From Frigoribacterium faeni (lineage in GTDB: Bacteria; Actinomycetota; Actinomycetes; Actinomycetales; Microbacteriaceae), in assembly GCF_011761235.1 (NCBI RefSeq), contig NZ_JAAOYW010000004.1:62001-126000 (forward strand): a DNA stretch of 64,000 nucleotides, in the 5' to 3' direction. The notes beneath the pieces are model-generated. The model had not been told where the DNA came from, searched no databases, and saw nothing but the letters and a program-made list of their open reading frames with translations. This document shows, piece by piece, positions 48,922 through 57,107 of this stretch (positions are counted from its first letter, which is position 1; each line of letters starts with the position of its first letter). Position numbers and translations under genes: made by a program.

Positions 48922-48927
48922 TAGGCT
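48922..48927 (+). promoter_or_regulatory. -10 of a leaderless ABC exporter operon
   Basis: TAGGCT lies 6 nt before the ATG at 48934, with no ribosome-binding site. Confidence 0.5.
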
Positions 48928-48933
48928 CGGCGC

Positions 48934-49752
48934 ATGAGCGACGACAGCTCCCCCACCGTGCCCGTGCCCGCCGACCCCGCGCCCACGGGCCCGGGCGCCG
49001 TCCCCGCCCTGGCGATCCGGGGCCTGCGCAAGCGCTTCGGCGAGAAGGTCGCGGTCGACGGCATCGACCTCGAGGTGCCGGCCGGCTCGTTCTACGGCCT
49101 GGTGGGGCCGAACGGCGCCGGCAAGACGACGACCCTGTCGATGGCGACCGGCCTGCTGCGTCCCGACGCCGGCGGCATCGAGGTGCTCGGCGCCGACGTG
49201 TGGCGCGACCCCACCCACGCCAAGTCGCTCGTCGGCGTGCTCAGCGACGGCATCGCCCTGTTCGACCGGCTCACCGGCGAGCAGCTGATCACGTACCACG
49301 GGCTGCTCAACGGCATCGACCGCGAGACCGTCGCCGGTCGCGTGTCCGACCTGCTCGACCTGCTCGACCTGCGCGAGGCCGCGGGCACGCTCGTCGTCGA
49401 CTACAGCGCGGGCATGACCAAGAAGGCGGCGCTGGCCTGTGCGCTGGTGCACGCACCGCGCCTCCTCGTGCTCGACGAGCCGTTCGAGTCGGTCGACCCG
49501 ATCTCGGCGGCGAACATCCGCGACATCCTGCACGGCTACGTGCAGGGCGGCGGCACGGTCATCGTGTCGAGCCACTCGATGGACCTCGTGCAGCGCATGT
49601 GCGACCACGTCGCCGTCATCGCGGCGGGGCGGGTGCTCGCCGCCGGCACGATCGACGACGTGCGGGCGGGCTCCACCCTCGAAGATCGCTTCGTCGAGCT
49701 CGTCGGCGGCCGCCAGCACAGCGAGGGGCCGTCGTGGTTGCGCACCTCCTGA
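48934..49752 (+). CDS. ABC transporter ATP-binding protein (export type)
   Basis: 272 aa. Walker A GPNGAGKTTT, signature YSAGMTKKAALA (a degenerate form of LSGGQ with Lys-Lys), Walker B RLLVLDEPFESVD and the switch His in IVSSHSMDL. The order and length match daunorubicin/ABC-2-type exporters. An N-terminal Pro/Ala/Thr tail of about 24 residues precedes the domain. It overlaps the permease gene by 19 bp, so the two are translationally coupled. The cargo is unknown. Confidence 0.93.
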   Translation: MSDDSSPTVPVPADPAPTGPGAVPALAIRGLRKRFGEKVAVDGIDLEVPAGSFYGLVGPNGAGKTTTLSMATGLLRPDAGGIEVLGADVWRDPTHAKSLVGVLSDGIALFDRLTGEQLITYHGLLNGIDRETVAGRVSDLLDLLDLREAAGTLVVDYSAGMTKKAALACALVHAPRLLVLDEPFESVDPISAANIRDILHGYVQGGGTVIVSSHSMDLVQRMCDHVAVIAAGRVLAAGTIDDVRAGSTLEDRFVELVGGRQHSEGPSWLRTS

Positions 49753-51308
49753 GCCTGCGCTGGCGGGTGATGGGCAACGGGCTCCGGCGCAGCGCCTGGC
49801 AGATCGTCGCCCTGGTGATCGGCGCCCTCTACGGCGTCGGCGTGCTCGTCGCGCTCGTCGCGGGCCTCGTCGCCCTGTCGTTCGCCCCCGAGCGGTGGGG
49901 CTGGACCGCCGCCGTGCTCGTCGGCTCGGTCGCCGTGCTGGGCTGGGCCGTCGTGCCGCTGCTCGCCCGCGGCGTCGACCAGACGCTGAGCGTCGAGAAG
50001 CTGCGCTCGTTCCCGATCCCGGCCGACCGCCTCCTCGTGGCCCTGCTCGTCTGCGGGGTGCTCGGCATCCCCGGCCTCGTCACCACGATCGCGGCCCTGG
50101 CCACCTCGCTGAGCTGGCTGCAGCACCCGCTCTCGGCCGTCGTCGCACCGATCAGCGGGCTCGTGGGCGTGCTCACGTGCGTCGCCGCCTCCCGGGTGGT
50201 CGAGTCGGCGTCGAGCGCGCTGGCGTCGCGGCGTCGCTACCGAGAGGTGATGGGCGTGGTCGTGTTCGTGCCCGTCCTCATGGCCGGTCCGCTGATCGGC
50301 CTCGCCGGCCAGGGCATCGGCTCGGCGGCCGAGCAGCTGCCGCGCATCGCCGAGGTCGCCGCGTGGACCCCGCTCGGCGCCGCCTGGGCCGTGCCCGGCG
50401 AGCTGGCGCTCGGACGACCCGGGGAGGCGCTGGCCAAGTCCGCGATCGCCGTCGTCTCGCTCGCCCTGCTGCTGCTCGCGTGGCGTCGCGCCCTCGCGTC
50501 CGCCCTGGTCGCGCCTCCCGTCGAGCAGCGCACGGGCCCGGCGAAGGGCCTGGGGCCGTTCCGCTGGTTCCCCGGCACGCCGACCGGGGCGGTGGCGGCA
50601 CGCGCGGCCGTCTACTGGCTGCGCGACCCGCGCTACGGCGGCTCGCTCGTCGTGGTGCCGCTCGTGCCGGTGATCGCCGTGTTCCTCGCCCTGACCGGGG
50701 GCAACACGTGGCTGCTCTACGCCATCGGGCCGGCCGTCGCCGCCCTGCTCGCCGTCACGCTCTCGGCCGACGTGTCGTACGACGGCACGGCGTTCGCGGC
50801 GCACCTGTCGACCGGTGTCTCGGGCCGGGCCGACCGGGCCGGGCGCGTGCTGACACTGTCGCTGTTCGCCGTGCCCCTCGTGGTGCTGGCGACGGTTCTG
50901 CCGCTCGCGGTGATCGGCGCCTGGCAGCAGCTGCCGGCCCTGCTCGGCATGGGGCTCGGCGTCATGCTGAGCGGCTTCGGGGCGTCGAGCGTGGCGTCGG
51001 CGATGTTCCTGATGCCCGTGCCCGCGGCGGGCGAGAGCCCGTTCAAGTCGCCGCCCGGCGCGTCGGTCACGTCGACGCTCGGCATGTACGCGACCTGGCT
51101 CGTGTCGTTCGCCCTCGCGGTGCCCGAGCTGGCGCTCGGCATCGCGTCGCTCCTGACCGGCAGCGTGCTGCTCGGCGTGCTCGCCCTCGTCGTCGGGGTC
51201 GTGCTCGGCACGGTGCTGGTGGTGGTCGGCGTCGGCCGCGGGGGCGCGCTGCTCGACGCCCGGGGGCCCGAGCTGCTCACGCGGCTGCGCTCGGCGCGCG
51301 GGGCCTGA
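49734..51308 (+). CDS. ABC transporter membrane subunit
   Basis: 524 aa from the GTG at 49734 (GAGGGG upstream, inside the ATPase gene). At least ten hydrophobic segments in two halves, with a cytoplasmic loop around ALVAPPVEQRTGPAKGLGPF. No canonical ABC-2 signature is evident. The position and coupling make it the partner of the ATPase. The C-terminus overlaps the first copy of a direct repeat at 51305. Confidence 0.85.
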   Translation: MVAHLLSLRWRVMGNGLRRSAWQIVALVIGALYGVGVLVALVAGLVALSFAPERWGWTAAVLVGSVAVLGWAVVPLLARGVDQTLSVEKLRSFPIPADRLLVALLVCGVLGIPGLVTTIAALATSLSWLQHPLSAVVAPISGLVGVLTCVAASRVVESASSALASRRRYREVMGVVVFVPVLMAGPLIGLAGQGIGSAAEQLPRIAEVAAWTPLGAAWAVPGELALGRPGEALAKSAIAVVSLALLLLAWRRALASALVAPPVEQRTGPAKGLGPFRWFPGTPTGAVAARAAVYWLRDPRYGGSLVVVPLVPVIAVFLALTGGNTWLLYAIGPAVAALLAVTLSADVSYDGTAFAAHLSTGVSGRADRAGRVLTLSLFAVPLVVLATVLPLAVIGAWQQLPALLGMGLGVMLSGFGASSVASAMFLMPVPAAGESPFKSPPGASVTSTLGMYATWLVSFALAVPELALGIASLLTGSVLLGVLALVVGVVLGTVLVVVGVGRGGALLDARGPELLTRLRSARGA

Positions 51309-51411
51309 GGCGCCGGGGCCTGTCGGGTGCCCGGCCGGGGCGTCGCGGCGGCGACGGGTCGGGTCTGAGGCGACGGGCGCCGGTGGTGTGCCCGTCCGGG
51401 GCGTCGCGGCG
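51305..51411. repeat. direct repeat pair after the ABC permease
   Basis: CTGAGGCG... at 51305-51350 and 51365-51411, 60 bp apart, ending in the shared GGGGCGTCGCGGCG. The permease stop codon lies in the first copy. Confidence 0.65.
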
Positions 51412-51478
51412 AAGGGGGCGCGCGCGTGCTCGTGCGCGCGCAGGGGGTCGCGCGTGAGTCAGCAGCGCGCGGAGCGCT

Positions 51479-51904
51479 CTACTCGAGCTCGCCCTCGACG
51501 GCCGGCGGCTCGGGGGCGTCGACGCGGCGGCGCTCGGCGCTCAGGGTCTTCGCCCGGCGCAGCGACACTCGGTCGACGACGATCGCGACGACGGCGCCGA
51601 CGGCCGCGCCGAACGTGAGGCCCCAGAGCGCGAAGTACCCGTAGGTCGACGCGACGCCGGCGCTCGGGTCGAACGGGAACAGCGACGTCAGGATCAGCGA
51701 CACGAGCACGCCGAGCGCCCCGCCCATGAGCAGGAACACCGAGAACTTCGGAGCCCGGCGCACCGTGACCTCGTCGTGGGTCGCCGTGCCCTCGGCGGCG
51801 TCCGACGCACCGCGGTCGGCACCCGGTGCGACGACGGGCTGCGCCGGGGCGTCCGGGGAGACGGCCTCGTGGGGCTGCTGCGGTTCGTCGGGTGCGTGGG
51901 TCAC
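51479..51904 (-). CDS. two-helix hypothetical membrane protein
   Basis: 141 aa from the GTG at 51904 with GGAGG upstream. A long Pro/Ala/Asp N-terminal tail (about 50 residues), two helices (FLLMGGALGVLVSLILTSLF and YFALWGLTFGAAVGAVVAIV) around a loop PFDPSAGVASTY, and a charged tail. Homologues are common next to pur genes in this family, but no function is known to me. Confidence 0.75.
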   Translation of the reverse strand: MTHAPDEPQQPHEAVSPDAPAQPVVAPGADRGASDAAEGTATHDEVTVRRAPKFSVFLLMGGALGVLVSLILTSLFPFDPSAGVASTYGYFALWGLTFGAAVGAVVAIVVDRVSLRRAKTLSAERRRVDAPEPPAVEGELE

Positions 51905-51970
51905 GCCTCCATTGTCCCAGAGCGCGCCCGGGAGCCGCGCCGGGTGCCTCGACGTCGGTGCTCCTCCGGG

Positions 51971-52042
51971 TCGAGGGCGGGTCTTCCGGCTCGAGGGCGG
52001 GTCGCCGCGGACCCGCCCTCGGCCCGGAAGACCCACCCTCGA
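51971..52042. repeat. 33-bp-arm hairpin of the X-core-X type (H4)
   Basis: Left arm 51971-52003 and right arm 52010-52042 match at 30 of 33 positions, loop 6 nt. The left arm contains TCGAGGGCGGGTC twice around TTCCGGC. It lies between two minus-strand genes, so a terminator role for the upstream one is possible. Confidence 0.85.
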
Positions 52043-52076
52043 GCTGCGCGTGGTGCGCGCCTCGAGCTGCGCGCGC

Positions 52077-52457
52077 TCAGGCCTGCGGCAGCCGCACGGG
52101 CACGTACCCGCGCAGGTCGGCGCGGCTGCCCGACGCCGAGACCAGCGACTCGGCGACGGCGGCGTCCCAGGTGAGCCCGCCCGTGGCGAGCCGGATGAAC
52201 GTGTCGGCGTCGGTCTCGACGACGTTGGGCGGCGTGCCGCGCGTGTGGCTCAGCCCCTCCCGGAACTGGACGGCGCCGAACGGCGGCACCCGCACCTCCA
52301 CGGTGGCTCCGGGCTCGCCGTCGGCGAGCACCTGCAGCAGCCAGCGCACCGCGGTGGCGGTGACCGTCCGCGGGGCCGAGCCTCCCTCGGCGATCGCGAC
52401 GACCGCCTCCTGCACGGCTGCGGCGCCCGCCGCGTCGTCGATCCTCGCCCTGGCCAT
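52077..52457 (-). CDS. sterol-carrier-family (SCP2-like) protein
   Basis: 126 aa. The fold pattern (VRWLLQVLADGEPGATVEVR, then GTPPNVVETDADTFIRLATG and LTWDAAVAESLVSASGSRAD) fits the SCP2-like sterol carrier family often found beside purD in actinobacteria. It may bind a lipid-like ligand. It is divergent from purD, 93 bp apart. Confidence 0.75.
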   Translation of the reverse strand: MARARIDDAAGAAAVQEAVVAIAEGGSAPRTVTATAVRWLLQVLADGEPGATVEVRVPPFGAVQFREGLSHTRGTPPNVVETDADTFIRLATGGLTWDAAVAESLVSASGSRADLRGYVPVRLPQA

Positions 52458-52537
52458 GCCGTCACGCTACCCGGGCGGAGGCCGCGCGCACCGGCAGACC
52501 GCCTCCCCCCTCACCCGGTCGAGGAGGCGCGGATCGG

Positions 52538-52543
52538 TAGGAT
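52538..52543 (+). promoter_or_regulatory. -10 of a leaderless purD-purC operon
   Basis: TAGGAT lies 7 nt before the GTG at 52551. The nonamer AGGAGGCGC (52522-52530) is immediately upstream. Confidence 0.5.
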
Positions 52544-52550
52544 CCATCGG

Positions 52551-53819
52551 GTGCGCATACTCGTCCTCGGTTCCGGTGCTCGCGAGCACGCCATCATCAC
52601 CGCGCTGCTGCGCGAAGACGCGGGGCACGAGATCGTCGCCGCCCCCGGCAACGCGGGCATCGCCGCGCAGGTCGAGGTCGTGCACCTCGACCCGTCGAAC
52701 GGCGCCGTCGTCGCCGAGTACGCGCTCGAGAACGACGTCGAGCTGGTCGTCATCGGGCCCGAGGCGCCCCTCGTCGCCGGCGTGGCCGACGCGCTGCGCA
52801 CCCGCGGCGTGCCCGTCTTCGGCCCCGGCAAGAAGGCCGCGGCGCTCGAGGGCAGCAAGACGTTCGCGAAGCGGATCATGGAGGAGGCGGGGGTCCCGAC
52901 GGGACGCGCCACCCGCGTCGGCACCCTCGACGAGGCCGTCGCCGTGCTCGACGACTTCGGCGCCCCCTACGTCGTCAAGGCCGACGGCCTGGCGGCGGGC
53001 AAGGGCGTGCTCGTCACCGACAGCCGCGACGCCGCCGTCGAGCACACCACCTACTGGCTGCAGCACGGGCCGGTGCTCGTCGAGGAGCACCTCGACGGCC
53101 CCGAGGTCTCGCTCTTCTTCCTCAGCGACGGGCACACGGTCGTGCCGCTGTCTCCTGCACAGGACTACAAGCGCCTCCTCGACGGCGACGCCGGCCCGAA
53201 CACGGGAGGCATGGGCGCCTACTCGCCGCTGCCGTGGCTGGCCGACCGCTTCGGCAGCGAGAAGGACTTCGTCGACGAGGTCCTCGACACCATCGCGACC
53301 CCGACCGTGCGCCAGCTCGAGGCCGAGGGCACGCCGTTCGTCGGGCTGCTCTACGCCGGGCTCATCCTCACCGAGCAGGGCGTGCGCGTCATCGAGTTCA
53401 ACGCCCGCTTCGGCGACCCCGAGACGCAGGTCGTGCTGCCGCGCCTCATCACCCCGCTGAGCGGCCTGCTGCTCGCCGCCGCGACCGGCTCGCTCGGCAA
53501 CCACGAGGCTCCCCGCTTCGTCCCGACGCCCGCCGTGACCGTCGTGCTCGCGAGCGAGGGCTACCCCGAGGGCGCCGTCAGCGGCCGCCCGATCGAGGGG
53601 CTCGACGAGGCCACCGCCGTCGCCGGGGTGCACGTGGCGCACGCCGCGACCGCCCGGCTCGACGACCGCCTCATCGCCACCGGCGGCCGCGTGCTCAGCG
53701 TCGTCGCCGAGGGCGCCGACCTCGCCGAGGCCCGCGGCCGCGCCTACGACGCCCTGCTCCGCATCCGGCTCGAGGGCGGCCAGTACCGCCGCGACATCGC
53801 CGAGCGGGTCGCCCGATGA
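52551..53819 (+). CDS. purD: phosphoribosylamine-glycine ligase (GAR synthetase)
   Basis: 422 aa, GTG start (VRILVLGSGAREHAIITALL). ATP-grasp enzyme: PGNAGIA, VIGPEAPLVAG, VKADGLAAGKGV, PLSPAQDYKR with the following GPNTGGMGAYSP, and metal-site INFARFGDPETQ-like EFNARFGDPETQVVLPRL. It joins phosphoribosylamine to glycine, step 2 of purine synthesis. It overlaps purC by 4 bp (ATGA). Confidence 0.97.
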   Translation: MRILVLGSGAREHAIITALLREDAGHEIVAAPGNAGIAAQVEVVHLDPSNGAVVAEYALENDVELVVIGPEAPLVAGVADALRTRGVPVFGPGKKAAALEGSKTFAKRIMEEAGVPTGRATRVGTLDEAVAVLDDFGAPYVVKADGLAAGKGVLVTDSRDAAVEHTTYWLQHGPVLVEEHLDGPEVSLFFLSDGHTVVPLSPAQDYKRLLDGDAGPNTGGMGAYSPLPWLADRFGSEKDFVDEVLDTIATPTVRQLEAEGTPFVGLLYAGLILTEQGVRVIEFNARFGDPETQVVLPRLITPLSGLLLAAATGSLGNHEAPRFVPTPAVTVVLASEGYPEGAVSGRPIEGLDEATAVAGVHVAHAATARLDDRLIATGGRVLSVVAEGADLAEARGRAYDALLRIRLEGGQYRRDIAERVAR

Positions 53820-54742
53820 CCGCCGAGGCCCCCGAGCTCGCGGGCTGGGTGCACGCCTACTCGGGCAAGGTGCGCGACCTCTACGTGCCGGCACCGGTCG
53901 AGGGCCCCGACGGCGACGCCGCTGCCCTGGGCACTGCGCCCGCCCTGGACGCCGCGGAGCACCTGCTCGTCGTCGCGAGCGACCGGGTCAGCGCCTTCGA
54001 CGTCGTGCTCGAGCCCGGCATCCCGGGCAAGGGCGCCCTGCTCACACAGCTCAGCTCGTGGTGGTTCGCCCAGCTCGACGGGGTGCCGAACCACCTCGTC
54101 GACCCGACCACCGCCTCCGTGTCGGTGCCCGACCGTGTGCGCGACCGGGCGATGCTCGTCAAGCCGCTCGACATGTACCCGGTCGAGTGCGTCGTGCGCG
54201 GCTACCTCGTGGGCAGCGGCTGGGCCGAGTACGTCGAGAGCGGCACCGTCTGCGGCATCGAGCTGCCCGCCGGCCTGAGCGACGGCGACCGCCTGCCCGA
54301 GCCGATCTACACGCCGGCCTACAAGGCCCCCCTGGGCGAGCACGACGAGAACATCTCGTTCGAGCGCACCGTCGAGCTGGTCGGGGCCGACGTGGCCGCG
54401 GCGCTGCGCGACACCTCGCTCGAGATCTACCGTCGGGCCTCCGGCGTCGCGGAGGCGCGGGGCGTCGTCCTCGCCGACACCAAGTTCGAGTTCGGGGCCG
54501 ACCGCACCACCGGCGAGCTGACCCTCGGCGACGAGGTGCTCACCAGCGACAGCAGCCGCTTCTGGGACGCGGACGCCGCCGCGTCGGGCAGCCGCACCGA
54601 CAGCTTCGACAAGCAGATCGTGCGCAACTGGCTCAGCGACGCCTGGGACCGCACCGGCACGCCGCCCGCCCTGCCCGACGAGATCGTCACGCGGACCGCG
54701 GCACGCTACCGCGAGCTGATCGAGCGCCTCACCGGCCGCTGA
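53816..54742 (+). CDS. purC: SAICAR synthetase
   Basis: 308 aa, ATG overlapping the purD stop. HAYSGKVRDLYVP (the SGKVRD nucleotide-site motif), VASDRVSAFDVVLEPGIPGK, PLDMYPVECVVRGYLVGSGW, ADTKFEFG and FDKQIVRNWL. It couples CAIR with aspartate to SAICAR. An insertion rich in Gly/Ala/Asp (about 27-43) lengthens the N-terminal loop. It completes purD-purC; purM and purF lie 6 kb away. Confidence 0.97.
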   Translation: MTAEAPELAGWVHAYSGKVRDLYVPAPVEGPDGDAAALGTAPALDAAEHLLVVASDRVSAFDVVLEPGIPGKGALLTQLSSWWFAQLDGVPNHLVDPTTASVSVPDRVRDRAMLVKPLDMYPVECVVRGYLVGSGWAEYVESGTVCGIELPAGLSDGDRLPEPIYTPAYKAPLGEHDENISFERTVELVGADVAAALRDTSLEIYRRASGVAEARGVVLADTKFEFGADRTTGELTLGDEVLTSDSSRFWDADAAASGSRTDSFDKQIVRNWLSDAWDRTGTPPALPDEIVTRTAARYRELIERLTGR

Positions 54743-54868
54743 CGCAGCCGCCCGCCGCGCCGCGCCGCGCTGCGCTGCCGCGCGCCGCGCTGCCGCGCGC
54801 CGCGCTGGCCGGGCCGCGCTTGCCGGGCCGCGCTGCAGCGCCCCGCGCGCGGCCGCCTGCACCTCGCG

Positions 54869-54928
54869 ACACCGCCGAGTGAACGGAACACCGCCGAATT
54901 CGGCGGTGTTCCGTTCACTCGGCGGTGT
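54869..54928. repeat. perfect 60-bp palindrome, X-core-X type (H2)
   Basis: Thirty-base arms 54869-54898 and 54899-54928 pair perfectly with no loop, centred on GAATTC. Each arm contains ACACCGCCGA twice around GTGAACGGA. It lies 127 bp after purC. Confidence 0.95.
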
Positions 54929-54980
54929 TGGAGCCGAGCCGGGCCCGGCGGAGCCGGGGCGGGCGCCCGCTCCTCCCTCC

Positions 54981-55040
54981 GAACCACGTTCCGTTCACAG
55001 AACCACGAAGCAGTGTGGTTCTTTGAACGGAACGTGGTTC
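54981..55040. repeat. 26-bp-arm hairpin, X-core-X type (H3)
   Basis: Arms 54981-55006 and 55015-55040 match at 25 of 26 bases around an 8-nt loop. Each contains GAACCAC twice around GTTCCGTTCAC, which is the inverse of the H2 core GTGAACGGAAC. Confidence 0.95.
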
Positions 55041-55179
55041 TCAGCCGGGGGCGAGCCCGAGCCGCCGGAGCGGCGCCGGGCCCGGCAGCACGGAATGCCC
55101 GGCCCCGCCCGCGGGTTCAGATCGGTGACACGTCATCGACCGGCGTGGCGCGACACCGCACGACGAACCGAGGCCCCCG

Positions 55180-56166
55180 ATGACCGACACCAGCAGCACC
55201 GACAGCAGCAGCACCGACACGACCCGCGCCTCCTCGGGCCCGGCCGCCCGCGAGACGGGCACCGGCCCGGCCGCCGCGACCCGCGCCTCCTCGTCCGACC
55301 TGCTCGCCGCCGACACGGCGATGGGCGCGGTCACGCTGCGGGTCGCCGACCTCGACGCCATGACGGCGTACTACCGCGACGCGGTCCTGCTCAGCGTGCT
55401 CGCCGACCGGTCGACCGCCGGCCGGACCGTGCTCGGCCGCGGCGCGACGCCGATCGTCGTCCTCGAGCACGCGCCCGAGCTGCGCCACGCCGGCCCCCGC
55501 GAGGCCGGGCTGTTCCACACCGCGATCCTCTTCGAGACCGAGGCCGACCTCGCCTCGGCCGTCTACGGGGTCGCGAGCCGCCACCCGGGCAGCTTCACCG
55601 GCAGCGCCGACCACCTCGTCAGCAAGGCCTTCTACTTCACCGACCCGGAGGGCAACGGCGTCGAGCTCTACTGGGACCGCGACCGCACCGCCTGGTCGTG
55701 GACCCACGGCCAGGTCGACATGGCCACCCTCGCCCTCGACCCGAACGCGTTCCTGCAGCAGAACGTCTCCGAGGAGGCGCTGGTCGCGGCCGCCTCCCGC
55801 CCGGCCTCCGTGGGGCACGTCCACCTCAGCGTGGGAGACGTCGAGTCGGCCCACCGGTTCTACGTCGAGCAGCTCGGCTTCGAGACGACGACGCGTTTCG
55901 GGCCGCAGGCGCTCTTCGTGAGCGCCGGCGGCTACCACCACCACATGGCGATGAACACGTGGCAGAGCGCGGGGGCAGGGAGGCGGCAGCTGGCCCTCGG
56001 GCTCGGGCTGGTCCGCATCGAGGTGCCGACGCTCGACGACCTCGGCGCTCTCGGCGAGCGCCTGGCGCACCACGGCGTGGCCGTGCGCGACGACGGACGC
56101 GTCGTGGGGTTCGACGACCCGTGGCTGAACCAGATCGAGGTGACGAGCCGGGCACGTGTGAGCTAG
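55180..56166 (+). CDS. two-domain VOC protein (CatE/extradiol-dioxygenase-like)
   Basis: 328 aa. After a Ser/Thr/Asp tail of about 45 residues come two VOC modules: MGAVTLRVADLDAMTAYYRD through FYFTDPEGNGVELYWDRDRT, and SVGHVHLSVGDVESAHRFYV through GGYHHHMAMNTWQSAG. The His and Glu metal ligands of the glyoxalase/catechol-2,3-dioxygenase fold are visible (HTAILFE, HVHLSV, HHHMAMN). Such CatE-like proteins are predicted ring-cleaving dioxygenases; the substrate is unknown. Its N-terminal tail encodes the word AGGAGGCGC twice on the opposite strand. Confidence 0.87.
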   Translation: MTDTSSTDSSSTDTTRASSGPAARETGTGPAAATRASSSDLLAADTAMGAVTLRVADLDAMTAYYRDAVLLSVLADRSTAGRTVLGRGATPIVVLEHAPELRHAGPREAGLFHTAILFETEADLASAVYGVASRHPGSFTGSADHLVSKAFYFTDPEGNGVELYWDRDRTAWSWTHGQVDMATLALDPNAFLQQNVSEEALVAAASRPASVGHVHLSVGDVESAHRFYVEQLGFETTTRFGPQALFVSAGGYHHHMAMNTWQSAGAGRRQLALGLGLVRIEVPTLDDLGALGERLAHHGVAVRDDGRVVGFDDPWLNQIEVTSRARVS

Positions 56167-56232
56167 CCCGGGCGGGATCCTCTTCCAGGACGCACGATCC
56201 TGATCGGCGAGAGGGGCAGTAGCGTCGGGGGC

Positions 56233-56895
56233 ATGTCCGACGCCGCCCAGCCCGACGCTGCCCAGCCTGCCGCCGCCTCCTCTGCCTCCTCCCCCGCCCC
56301 CGTCTTCGGCATCGTCGCCGAGGGCGACCTCACGCTCGACGACCACGAGGCGCTGGCGGCCGTGCTCGCCCGCACGTTCGTCGACTACGACCACTGGTAC
56401 GCCGGAGCCCGCAGCTGGGCCGGCATGCAGCCCGAGCTGCGCGTCGTCGCCCGCGACGGCGACGAGGTCGTGGCCCACGCGGGGCTCCGCCGCCAGTTCG
56501 TCTCCGTCGGGGGGACCGACCTGCTCGTGACCGCCGTCGGCATGGTCGCCGTCAGCCCGCGTCTGCAGGGGACGGGGCTCGGGGGCGCCCTGCTCCGGCA
56601 CGTCGACGTCGCGCTCGAGCGCCTCGGCAGCCGCTTCGGCCTGCTCGAGACCGGCGAGGCCGTGCAGGGCTTCTACCGTCGCGGCGGCTGGCTGCCCCTC
56701 GCCGGGATCACCGGCCAGCCCGTCACCGGCCACACTGTCACCGGTCACACTGTCACCGGTCACTACACAGCCTTCTCGGCCGACGGTGCCGGGGTGCTGG
56801 TCAGCCAGGACGACGGCTGGCTCCTCCGCGAGGTCGGTGCGACGGCGGCCGAGTGGCCCGCCGGCGACATCCGGTGGAACGGCCAGATGGTCTGA
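56233..56895 (+). CDS. GNAT acetyltransferase with a tandem VTGHT insertion
   Basis: 220 aa. Low-complexity head (AAQPDAAQPAAASSASSPAP), then a GNAT fold with LRVVARDGDEVVAHAGLRRQ, VGMVAVSPRLQGTGLGGALL (acetyl-CoA loop QGTGLGG) and VQGFYRRGGWLPL. It resembles NodA/AAC(2')-type acetyltransferases. After it come tandem pentapeptides ITGQP-VTGHT-VTGHT-VTGHY (56707-56766). TAGCGT (56220-56225) lies 7 nt before the ATG, so it is probably leaderless. Confidence 0.82.
   Translation: MSDAAQPDAAQPAAASSASSPAPVFGIVAEGDLTLDDHEALAAVLARTFVDYDHWYAGARSWAGMQPELRVVARDGDEVVAHAGLRRQFVSVGGTDLLVTAVGMVAVSPRLQGTGLGGALLRHVDVALERLGSRFGLLETGEAVQGFYRRGGWLPLAGITGQPVTGHTVTGHTVTGHYTAFSADGAGVLVSQDDGWLLREVGATAAEWPAGDIRWNGQMV
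56707..56766. repeat. 15-bp tandem repeat in the GNAT gene
   Basis: Four units of 15 bp (the first degenerate): GTCACCGGYCACACT and variants at 56707, 56722, 56737 and 56752. Copy number can vary without frameshift. Confidence 0.9.
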
Positions 56896-56908
56896 CGCCG
56901 CCGCGCCA

Positions 56909-56990
56909 CGAAAGCGAGAGCATCTGGCCCGACCGCACCCGCGCCTCCTGGGCTCTGCGGCCTCGTGACGGCAGATCGCTCTCGAATTCG
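56909..56990. repeat. inverted pair related to the 35-kb repeat
   Basis: 56909-56929 and, inverted, 56970-56990 share CGA(A)..CGAGAGC..ATCTG and resemble the head of the 59-bp repeats at 35198 and 35271 (CGAATYCGAGAGCGATC). An AGGAGGCGC inverse (56941-56949) sits between the arms. Confidence 0.65.
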
Positions 56991-57047
56991 GAACCAGAAC
57001 CACGCCCGGGCCCAGGCCCACGCACCCACAGCACCCCCCCACGCGAA

Positions 57048-57084
57048 GGAGGCGCGGCGCCCGTCGACCGGGCACCGCGCCTCC
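57048..57084. terminator. catalase terminator, 15-bp stem
   Basis: GGAGGCGCGG and CCGCGCCTCC (57048-57057, 57075-57084) pair outside an inner GCCCG/CGGGC stem with one mismatch between them and a 5-nt loop. It lies 24 bp after the catalase stop (minus strand). Confidence 0.75.
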
Positions 57085-57107
57085 CGCAGTGCGGAGCAGC
57101 CTCGCGA

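Larger units (their letters stand above)
54743..55179. other. 437-bp noncoding region with two giant hairpins
   Basis: A GCCGCGC-type low-complexity run (54755-54850, with repeated CTGCCGCGCGCCGCG and GCCGGGCCGCGCT) is followed by H2 (54869-54928) and H3 (54981-55040), then a promoter region for the VOC gene. I saw no gene. Confidence 0.7.

Noticed and set aside
49734-49752. Frameshift between the ABC ATPase and permease
   Set aside because: The 19-bp overlap has its own GTG and ribosome-binding site and is a normal coupled gene pair.
52458-52550. Purine riboswitch before purD
   Set aside because: The likely leaderless promoter leaves no room for an aptamer, and no conserved fold is visible.
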